NCBI GenBank assembly: GCA_964625125.1
Contig: CAZVAP010000008.1
Span: 1-22,675, forward strand
Reading direction: 5' to 3'
Length of the DNA stretch: 22,675 nt
Source: CAZVAP01 sp964625125
GTDB taxonomy: Bacteria > Patescibacteriota > Gracilibacteria > Absconditabacterales > Absconditicoccaceae
Shown: piece by piece, positions 16,069 through 22,675 of the stretch
Layout: every line of letters begins with the position of its first letter
Numbering within the stretch: position 1 is the stretch's first letter
Translations under genes and position numbers: made by a program
The notes under the pieces: model-generated
Seen by the model: only the letters and a program-made list of their open reading frames with translations
What the model was told of the DNA's origin: nothing
Database searches by the model: none

Positions 16069-17340
16069 TTATTTTGTGATGATAGCATACTTTTTCTTTC
16101 CTTTTCTTAGCAAAGCAATATTATTATTAAATTTTACTTCTTCATCAAATGAATTTACTTTTTTTTCATTTAAATAAATTGCTCAAGCTTTAATATCTTT
16201 TTTAGCTTGTCATCTTGAAGGAGCAAGTCAGGTATTAACCAATAAATCCAGTAAATCTTCATTTTCATATTTTTTACCTCATACTTCTTTTTGGAAAACT
16301 TGTAATTCTTCTTCGTTTAGGTTTGATAAAATATCTAGTTTATTTTCTGTTCCAAATAAAAATTCTGAAAGTTTCTCAGCAGTTTTTGCTTCTTCAGTTC
16401 AATGTATAATTTCAACTACTTTGAAAGCTAGGATTTTTTGTCAATATCTGTTTTCTGGTTTTTTAAAATGTTTTTTAACTATTTCTTTGATTTCATCCAT
16501 ACTTAGTAAAGTTAAAATTTTTAGATATCTTTCAACATCTTCATCTGTTGTATTTACCAAAAATTGGTATAGTTTAAAAGGAGAAGTTTTATTTTTGTCT
16601 AACCAAATAGCATTTCATTCAGATTTACCAAATTTTTTTCCATTTGAGTCTGTAATTAATGGAAAAGTAAGAGCATAAGCCTCTTTATCTAGCTTTTTCC
16701 TTATTAATTCTATTCAAGTTACTAAATTTCCCCATTGGTCTTGTCATCAAATTTGTAGTTTTACTCAGTAGTCCTTAAATAATTTATAAAAATCATATCA
16801 TTGTAAGAGCATATAAGAAAATTCTGTGTATGAAATTGATTTATCAGGATCTTCAATTCTTTTTCTTACAGTTTCTTTTTTAATCATACTATTAACTGTT
16901 ATAAATTTTCATACATTTCTTAGAAAATCTAAAATACTCATATTTTTAAAAAAATCGTAGTTATTGATTACTTCATATTTAAATTTTTGACCTGTAATTT
17001 TTTCTATATTTTGTAGTATGTGTCCAATTTGTTTTCTTATTGCTTGTTCATTTTTTCTTAAGGTTTCTTCATCTAAAAAACTTCTTTCTGAATCTTTTCC
17101 TCCAGGATCTCAAATCATACCTGTAGCTCATCCTACAATAGCAATATATTTGTTATTTTTTCTCATAAAGTGAACAGCTGTCATAAAACCTATGAAATTA
17201 CCAAGATGTAAGCTATCAGCTGTTGGATCAAAACCACAATATAAAGCTTGATTTCCTTTTTCAAATATTTCAAAAACTTTTTCATTTGAAGTTTGATAAA
17301 GTAATCATCTATTTTCTAGTTCTTCTCTTATACTTGGCAT
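16069..17340 (-). CDS. tyrS: Tyrosyl-tRNA synthetase
   Basis: This 423-residue class I synthetase charges tRNA(Tyr). The N-terminus has YCGFDPTADSLHLGN (34-48) with the HIGH-type HLGN, then IVGGATGMIGDPGGKDSERS. The middle has EFSYMLLQGYDFYKLFKDYG and QIGGQDQWGNL. KFGKSEGNAIWLD (about 233-245) is the KMSKS loop equivalent. A C-terminal S4-type RNA-binding domain is visible (LLVNTGLAPSRGQAKKDIKA, then GAIYLNEKKV). TGA codons restore conserved glycines in these motifs. It is the first gene of the tyrS/YtxH-like/ftsQ/GIY-YIG unit, with a good promoter candidate in the 63 nt between it and the helicase. Confidence 0.96.
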
Positions 17341-17374
17341 TAAATTTTATTTTAATTTCTAAAATAATGTACTA

Positions 17375-17402
17375 AATATATGATTTTTAAGTTTTTTTTC
17401 AA
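17375..17402 (-). promoter_or_regulatory. Candidate promoter for the tyrS-ftsQ unit
   Basis: On the minus strand TTGAAA (plus 17397-17402) is followed after 16 nt by TATATT (plus 17375-17380); both match the consensus at 5 of 6. It lies just after the helicase stop, with a leader of about 28 nt to the tyrS ATG. Confidence 0.6.
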
Positions 17403-17403
17403 A

Positions 17404-18959
17404 TTAATTTTTCTTAGTTTTAGCCTGACTTACTATAGGTTTCCTAGGGTTAATTTTCTTAAAATGTTTAATTAAAATAAAAGCATCATCTTCATTTAAA
17501 TTAGCAAATGAAAAATTTTCTTTAATATCTATTTGTCAAACATCTCATAGTTTATAATTGCTTTTTTGTTCTAGAAATTTTATTAATTGTCCTGGATTTT
17601 TAATTCAATCTTTTCTTCATTTTGCGATAAAAACTCTTATTTGTTTATTATTTGTAGTTTCTTTAAAATCTTTATAGTGTGTTGTTAGATATTCATTTCA
17701 GAAAGCTTCTTCAAGTAAAGCAGCTATTACTTTTACTGGTTCATCAATTTTTAATAAATCTTGTGCTAATTCTAAATATTGTTGTTCTTTATTTTTAATT
17801 ATTTTTTCTGAGATATTGTTGATTAGTTTCTGTCTTTTAGCTGTTATTAGTTCTTCAGGTTTTGGTAGTTCTGATTTTTGTATTTTATGTTTTATAGTTT
17901 TTTCAATCCAAGCTAAATTTCTTGTTTCCTTTGGACTTACTAAAGATATAGCTTCTCCTGTGTTTCAAGCTCTTCAAGTTCTTCAAATTCTATGTGTATA
18001 AACTTCTGGATTTTCAGGAAGGGAGTAGTTAGATTGTTAATATCTATTCATCTTGCTGCAACATCTGTTGCTACTAAAATTTTAACTGCTTGATTTCTAA
18101 ATCTTCATAGAGTTCTTTCTCTTAAATTTTGGCTAATATCTCAATGAATTGCCTCTGCTTTATATCATTTTTTTAGTAAATTTTTGCTAATTTCATCTAC
18201 ATCAGATTTTGTTCTACAAAAGATAATACCATAAAAGTCTGGCTCAGTTTCTAGAATTCTACATAAAGCATCAAATTTGTTTTTATTATCTACCATATAA
18301 TACTTTTGTTCTATGTTTGGATTTGTTAATTCTTTTCTTTCAATTTTTACTTCATCAGGTTTATTTAAATATTTCATTGCTAAATTTTTAATTGCTTTAG
18401 GCATAGTAGCTGAAAATAATAGTATTTGCTTGTTTTCAGGAGTGTATTTTAAAATTTTTTCAATGTCTTCAATAAATCACATATTTAACATTTCATCAGC
18501 TTCATCCAATACAAGGTATTTAAGGTTATTTACATCTAAACTTTTCTTATTAATAAGATGGTCTAAAATTCTTCAAGTTGTTCATATTACAATTTGAGGT
18601 TTTCTCTTAAGACCATCTAATTCTTTTTGGATACTTTGTCAACCATATAAAAGTTGTATTCTTAAGTTTTTATCAGAGAAAGATTTAAATTCATTTGCTA
18701 TTTGAATAGCTAATTCTCTTGTTGGAGCTAAAATTACTGCTTGAACTGATTTAAAATTAGGATCAATTTTCTGTAGTAATGGTAGTGCAAAAGCTGCAGT
18801 TTTTCAGCTACCAGTTTGGGCTTGTCAGATAATATCTTTTTCTCATTTTAAAAGTAATGGAATAACTGCTTCTTGGATTGGTGAAGGGTTTTTGTATCAT
18901 TTTTTTTGGATTTTTTTTAGTAAAAAATCATTAATTCATAAATCTTTAAATGTTTTCAT
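17404..18959 (-). pseudogene. DEAD-box RNA helicase (DeaD/CsdA-like), frameshifted in motif V
   Basis: A complete DEAD-box helicase can be read in two frames. The first frame has the Q motif (GYKNPSPIQEA), Walker A AQTGSGKT, PTRELA, TTGR in place of TPGR, DEAD (VLDEADEMLNMGF), SAT (LFSATMPKA), FCRTKSDVDEI and TDVAARGIDINNLT. It then breaks near 18024-18031 and ends at TAG 17940-17942 after 339 residues. The second frame resumes at SLPENPEVYTHRIGRTGRAG and runs to TAA 17404-17406 with a basic C-terminal domain resembling the DbpA-type RNA-binding domain (IRVFIAKGRKDGI). Relatives have HVINY between the two parts, so about 13 nt (10 or 16 also restore the frame) seem missing. An intact protein would be about 522 residues. 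The truncated product would lack motif VI. Confidence 0.85.
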
Positions 18960-18961
18960 TT

Positions 18962-18982
18962 TTTAAAATTAATAATAAATTT
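18962..18982 (+). repeat. 21-nt sequence duplicated across gap 2 (left copy)
   Basis: The last 21 nt before the N run equal the first 21 nt after it (19083-19103). As for gap 1, this fits two contig ends that overlap but were not merged. Confidence 0.75.
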
Positions 18983-19082
18983 NNNNNNNNNNNNNNNNNN
19001 NNNNNNNNNNNNNNNNNNNNNNNNNNNNNNNNNNNNNNNNNNNNNNNNNNNNNNNNNNNNNNNNNNNNNNNNNNNNNNNNNN
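18983..19082. other. Assembly gap of 100 N
   Basis: Exactly 100 Ns just upstream of the helicase gene. Identical 21-nt flanks suggest the true distance is about minus 21. The helicase promoter probably spans this join. Confidence 0.97.
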
Positions 19083-19103
19083 TTTAAAATTAATAATAAA
19101 TTT
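19083..19103 (+). repeat. 21-nt sequence duplicated across gap 2 (right copy)
   Basis: Identical to 18962-18982; see the left copy. The following 19104-19322 holds no gene, only a terminator and the tRNA promoter. Confidence 0.75.
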
Positions 19104-19121
19104 GCTTAGTTGCAAAATTAT

Positions 19122-19151
19122 CTAAATAAAAAAGACCTTATTTAAGGTCTT
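19122..19151 (-). terminator. Minus-oriented intrinsic terminator upstream of the helicase
   Basis: A perfect 8-bp stem AAGACCTT (19132-19139) / AAGGTCTT (19144-19151) has a 4-nt loop. Read on the minus strand it runs into a T7 tract. No minus-strand gene is visible between it and the tRNA, so it may block antisense transcription into the helicase. On the plus strand the tail is weaker. Confidence 0.6.
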
Positions 19152-19268
19152 AATAAAACTTTTTTCAGACCATTTTACAACTTGTTTATAAGTATAAGAA
19201 AAAAAAGATAAAAAGCTATGGAAATTATGTATTATAGTTCTTTCCTTTTTATAATTAAAAACTTTTTC

Positions 19269-19296
19269 TTGAAAAATACTTTTAAATCTTTATATT
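19269..19296 (+). promoter_or_regulatory. Candidate promoter for tRNA-Gly
   Basis: TTGAAA (19269-19274), a 16-nt spacer and TATATT (19291-19296), 5 of 6 matches each. The start would lie near 19303, giving a 5' leader of about 20 nt before the mature tRNA. Confidence 0.6.
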
Positions 19297-19313
19297 ACCT
19301 CCTGCAAACAGGT
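19297..19313 (+). repeat. 17-nt segment complementary to the tRNA-Gly anticodon arm
   Basis: ACCTCCTGCAAACAGGT is the reverse complement of the tRNA anticodon-arm region 19349-19370 apart from five bases (CCATA, 19358-19362) that it skips. It therefore pairs as 8 bp with 19363-19370 and 9 bp with 19349-19357. It overlaps the predicted start of transcription, so perhaps only CAAACAGGT is in the RNA. It also contains its own mini-hairpin CCTG-CAAA-CAGG. Confidence 0.7.
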
Positions 19314-19322
19314 CAGCCATAT

Positions 19323-19396
19323 GCGGGTGTAGCTCAATTGGCTAGAGCACCTGTTTGCCATACAGGAGGTTGCGGGTTCGAGTCCCGTCACCCGCT
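19323..19396 (+). tRNA. tRNA-Gly (anticodon GCC)
   Basis: A standard 74-nt cloverleaf. The acceptor arms GCGGGTG and CACCCGC pair fully. The D arm is GCTC...GAGC, the anticodon stem CCTGT/ACAGG encloses loop TTGCCAT with anticodon GCC, and the T arm is GCGGG-TTCGAGT-CCCGT with one G-T pair. The discriminator is T73, as usual for bacterial tRNA-Gly. CCA is not encoded. It reads GGC and GGU, not UGA; the tRNA-Gly(UCA) needed for UGA decoding is not in this window. A terminator follows at 19425. Confidence 0.97.
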
Positions 19397-19424
19397 AGTT
19401 TAATTAGTTAAAATCTAAAATAAC

Positions 19425-19448
19425 CAGGCTTTTAAAGCCTGTTTTTTT
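19425..19448 (+). terminator. Intrinsic terminator after tRNA-Gly
   Basis: A 7-bp stem CAGGCTT (19425-19431) / AAGCCTG (19435-19441) with a 3-nt loop is followed by T7. It lies 28 nt after the tRNA. Confidence 0.88.
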
Positions 19449-19461
19449 GTTCTTTAAAATC

Positions 19462-19489
19462 TTTACAAAAAATAATATTTACTTATAAT
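19462..19489 (+). promoter_or_regulatory. Promoter for the VirB6-like gene
   Basis: TTTACA (19462-19467), a 16-nt spacer and a perfect TATAAT (19484-19489). The start near 19496 leaves a leader of about 24 nt to the ATG. It follows directly on the tRNA terminator. Confidence 0.7.
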
Positions 19490-19519
19490 TGAAGTAAATT
19501 TATTTTTTTCTAATGGTTA

Positions 19520-21036
19520 ATGAAAAAAACTTTGTTGTTGATTGTTGTATTTGTTATTTTCATATCAAACTATGTTTTTGCATATTGAAGTGCTGATATT
19601 TCCTGAATGTGGGGGAATATCTTCTCTTGATTACAAAAATTTATAGAAATTATTTATTTATTTTTCTGGCCTTTATTGTTTTTGGCTTCTAAACTTTTAA
19701 GTAATAATTGGGTTTTTGGTGGTAGTTTCCATTTGGATGTAATTTTTTGGAAATTATGGCAGGTAATGAGGACTTTTGCAAATTATTTTTTAGGTTTTAT
19801 ATTTTTAATAAGTGTTTTTATTTATTTTTTTAAAGCAGAAAGTAATTTAAGCTGGAAAAAGATATTTCCTAAAATAGTTATTGCTGCAGTTTTAGTCAAT
19901 CTAAGTTGGTTTTTGTTTGGTGTAATGATTGATATCTCCTCTTTGCTTATAGGAGCTTTTGGTTCTATGGCAGCTTCTTTTAGAGGATATGTTTCTAAAA
20001 TATGAACTGATAAACAAGGAAAGCTAACTTATTTACCTATAGTTTTTGATGGAAATAAATTTTATGTTGATTATAAAGGGACTAAATATACTCCTTGTAT
20101 TTACAAAATTGATAAAAATTTACAAACTATAACAAATAAACCTGCAAATCTTCCTTGTTTTACTTTTGAAGGTTGAAAATATATTGGCTATAATACTGGT
20201 GAGTCTAATGTTATTACTGGATTATCAATAGACCCTCCTAAAGAAAGTATTTTGTTTTCTTTTTATAGATATTTGTATAATGATTTTTTTGTTAATACTG
20301 TTCAGACTAAATGAGCTTTATTTGTAATTTTTGTTTCTAAAATTTTTCTTTTTGCTATTCTTTTGGTACCATTGGTAGTTCTTATAGTTATTTTAGCTAT
20401 TAGGTTAGTAATTTTATGGATAGTAATACCTTTTTCTCCTTTATTTTTGGCAGCTTATATATTGGGATTAGTTCCAGGGGATTATAAAAATAAGCTTACT
20501 GAGATTGTTTCTTTGATATTTCAACCTGCTTATGTTATGTTTATGTTGGGTATTTGATTTATTATTTTGGAAGCTGTATATCAGATGGAGCCTAAAAAGC
20601 ATATTTATAATAAATCTGAATTAGAAAAAGTTTTTAATTATAAAATAGAAAATGACTGAAAAAAAATTACTTTATGAGATTATATGGTAATTGAATGAAC
20701 TGATAACACAAATGGAGATACATCTAGTAATTTAACAATTAAGCAAATAGTTAACTACTTTGATTGGTTTGTAATTAATTTATTGGCAGGTTTTATTATG
20801 TGGGCTTTAGTATTTACTGCATTGAAATCAAATAAGTTTACTGAAAAAGTAGCAAGTTCTATTGATACTTATGCTAAAAAGAGTTTGGAAACTTTACCTA
20901 TTTTGCCTGCTCACCAAAGTATTGCTTCATTAGGGAAAGCTTGGTCTACTATTAGTTCTAATTTAACAACTCAAAAAATAAATACACAAACAACAAAGCT
21001 TCAAAATATTTTTAAAGAAGATGAAAATAATGATTC
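19520..21036 (+). CDS. VirB6/TrbL-like polytopic membrane protein, 3' end lost in gap
   Basis: At least 505 residues are readable before the N run. An N-terminal signal-like segment (MKKTLLLIVVFVISNYVFA) is followed by membrane spans near 38-58, 86-104 and 115-138, then a soluble insert of about 100 residues (157-258) with two Cys. Several more spans follow near 265-300, 303-318, 338-354 and 412-432. The tail is Thr/Ser/Lys-rich. The order of spans with a central soluble loop, and the motif LPKxxIAAVLVNLSW-like (IFPKIVIAAVLVNLSWFLFG), resemble VirB6/TrbL-type channel proteins of type IV secretion systems seen in candidate-phyla genomes. This is inference from architecture. ATG 19520 is chosen because it gives the signal segment; ATG 19513 is out of frame. 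TGA codons are read as Gly. Confidence 0.6.
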
Positions 21037-21136
21037 NNNNNNNNNNNNNNNNNNNNNNNNNNNNNNNNNNNNNNNNNNNNNNNNNNNNNNNNNNNNNNNN
21101 NNNNNNNNNNNNNNNNNNNNNNNNNNNNNNNNNNNN
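21037..21136. other. Assembly gap of 100 N
   Basis: Exactly 100 Ns. Unlike the other two gaps, the flanks share no sequence, so real DNA is probably missing, including the end of the VirB6-like gene. Confidence 0.97.
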
Positions 21137-21156
21137 AATTATTAAAACTTAAAAAT

Positions 21157-22521
21157 TTAATCTATTAATTCTTCAATTTGTTCTTCTGATAAATTTGAAA
21201 ATCTCATAATTGTGTTTTCAAAGTATAGTGGAACTTCTCAGGTAGGACCATTTCTATTTTTTCTTACAAATAAGTCTGCAATGTGTTTTTTATCAGTTTC
21301 TGGGTCATAATATTCTTCTCTGTACAGCATTAATACCATATCTGCATCTTGTTCTATTGCTCAAGATTCTCTTAAATCTGAAAGTTGAGGTCTTTTGTCA
21401 GGACGAGATTCAACAGCTCTGGAAAGTTGGGAAAGTGCAATTACTGGAACTTCTAATTCTCTTGCCATTTCCTTTAATCATCTTGAAATTTCTGAAATTT
21501 CTTGAACTCTATTCCCTGCAAAACGATTTGTTCAAGTCATAAGTTGTAAATAGTCAATAATAACCAAATCAAGTCATCACTTTTCTAGCTTAATTTTTCT
21601 TAATTTTGATTTTATTTCTTGAACAGTAGCTCCTCCTTTATCATCTATGTAAATATTTGCACTTCATAGTTTTTCCATAGAATTTCAGATTTTTATGAAA
21701 TCATCATCTTGTAAATCTCAAGTAGCAATTTGTTTCATAGGGATTCAACTTGCCATAGAAATCATTCTATCTGCAATTTGTTCTTTACCCATTTCTAATG
21801 AAAATATGGCTACAGATTTTCACTGATTTACAGCTACATTTTCTGCTACATTTAAAGCAAACGATGTTTTACCCATAGCAGGTCTAGCAGCTAAAATAAT
21901 TAACTCTCCAGGTTTAAATCATCCTGATATGTTGTCTAATTTATGATAACCTGAAAGTGTAACTTTTTCTTTTAAAACTTCAGGATTTTCAGCTACTTTA
22001 TAATAATCTTCATATCTTCCAGCTAAAATATCTTTAATGTGTACTAAGCTATCGTGCATTTGATACTGAGTAAGGTTCATTATACTTTTTTCTATATTTT
22101 CCAATATTTCATCTATTGGTTTTTCTTCATAAACTTCTCCAGTAATTTTTTGAGCTGTTTTTAAAATTTGTCTTAGAACAGATTTTTCTTTAACTATTTT
22201 AGCATAATCTGATGCTCATGATGCAGTAGGTAAAAATAATGATAAATCATATAAGTACTCAATTCATCATATATTATCTAATTCATTTTTTTTTCTTAAA
22301 AAATCAGCTACTGTTACTGGGTCTATCGTTTTTTTGGAAAAAAAAAGATTATGCATTGCATCATAAATAATCTGATGTTCTTTTGCATAAAAATCTTCAG
22401 GCTTTATACTATAACCTTCAGCAGTATAAATTACTTCATTATCTATGAAAATACTACTTAATAAGGCTTTCTCAGCTTCAATATTGTGTGGAGGTAGCTT
22501 TAATTCCTCTATAGTTGGCAT
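21157..22521 (-). CDS. dnaB: Replicative DNA helicase DnaB
   Basis: This 454-residue protein is a full-length DnaB, the hexameric 5'-3' helicase at the replication fork. The N-terminal domain starts LPPHNIEAEKALLSSIFIDN. The RecA-like domain has Walker A AARPAMGKTSFALN (about 205-218), IFSLEMGKEQIADR, Walker B LVIIDYLQLM, and the C-terminal [35 protein letters not shown]. It ends VRKNRNGPTGEVPLYFENT and a short acidic tail. TGA codons are read as Gly throughout, for example in SGAIEQD and GPTGEV. An intergenic gap of 9 nt to the upstream minus-strand gene suggests an operon. It converges on the VirB6-like gene. Confidence 0.96.
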
Positions 22522-22530
22522 TAAATAAAA

Positions 22531-22675
22531 TTATTTTTTAAATAAATTTAGCAGTGATAATCTAATTCTTGTAAATAAATTATCTGGTTTTTTATATGAT
22601 ATTTTTTGAACTTTCTCATCTTTCTTTAGAGATTTTAAAATTATTTCTAGTTGTTTTTTAGTAGGGTCTGGTGGT
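22531..22675 (-). CDS. C-terminal end of an unidentified gene upstream of dnaB (partial)
   Basis: The minus strand is open from the window edge to TAA at 22531-22533. The visible 47 residues start PPDPTKKQLEIILKSLKKDE and end in a basic/hydrophobic tail, FTRIRLSLLNLFKK. No TGA occurs in this piece. The stop lies 9 nt before the dnaB start, so the genes are probably co-transcribed. Too little is present to name a family; it does not look like ribosomal protein L9, a common dnaB neighbour. Confidence 0.6.
   Translation of the reverse strand, partial: PPDPTKKQLEIILKSLKKDEKVQKISYKKPDNLFTRIRLSLLNLFKK

Noticed and set aside
19323..19396. Possibility that this tRNA is the UGA-reading tRNA-Gly(UCA)
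   Set aside because: The anticodon loop is TTGCCAT, giving anticodon GCC, which reads GGC/GGU only.
19218..19403. 61-residue ORF covering the tRNA-Gly gene
   Set aside because: Its second half is translated tRNA sequence; the cloverleaf is complete, so the ORF is spurious.

Overview
The window is a low-GC (AT-rich) bacterial fragment in which UGA is read as glycine (genetic code 25). Under the standard code nearly every gene breaks at TGA. Reading TGA as Gly restores family-invariant glycines: GVEPQSETVW and KERIGRL in EF-G, NGGGAF in an NSS transporter, GQTGD in AlaRS, TGSGKT in a DEAD-box helicase, ARPAMGKT neighbours in DnaB. All genes stop at TAA or TAG. This points to candidate phyla Gracilibacteria (BD1-5) or Absconditabacteria (SR1); I cannot choose between them from this window. 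Start codons have AT-rich leaders and no Shine-Dalgarno motif. Three 100-N runs (2777-2876, 18983-19082, 21037-21136) show that this is a scaffold, probably metagenomic or single-cell.

Layout. Bases 1-14616 are almost entirely plus-strand: gatC-fusA, a terminator, a non-coding stretch with a gap, then pth-gatB-(small frameshifted gene)-alaS-Nudix ending in a terminator. A Na+-coupled NSS transporter, a small Cys-rich frameshifted gene and a bacterial-PH-like membrane protein follow. A divergent promoter region then separates a 2-TM protein (minus) from the pheT-hyp-hyp-pheS-UPF0251 operon. Bases 14613-18959 are minus-strand: a DEAD-box helicase disrupted by an apparent 13-nt deletion, then tyrS-(YtxH-like)-ftsQ-(GIY-YIG). 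A tRNA-Gly(GCC) gene and a VirB6/TrbL-like membrane protein (plus) precede dnaB (minus). The C-terminal end of one more minus-strand gene lies at the right edge.

Theme. Most genes serve translation: GatB/GatC amidotransferase, EF-G, peptidyl-tRNA hydrolase, Ala-, Phe- and Tyr-tRNA synthetases, tRNA-Gly. Replication (DnaB), division (FtsQ), solute uptake and possibly DNA or protein transfer (VirB6-like) are also represented. The main oddities are an AlaRS that stops before its editing domain with a Nudix gene in the same frame 3 nt later, a helicase split in motif V, two small genes broken at poly-A tracts, an amber codon in another small gene, a tRNA-Gly leader complementary to its own anticodon arm, and candidate promoters that all share a 16-nt spacer.
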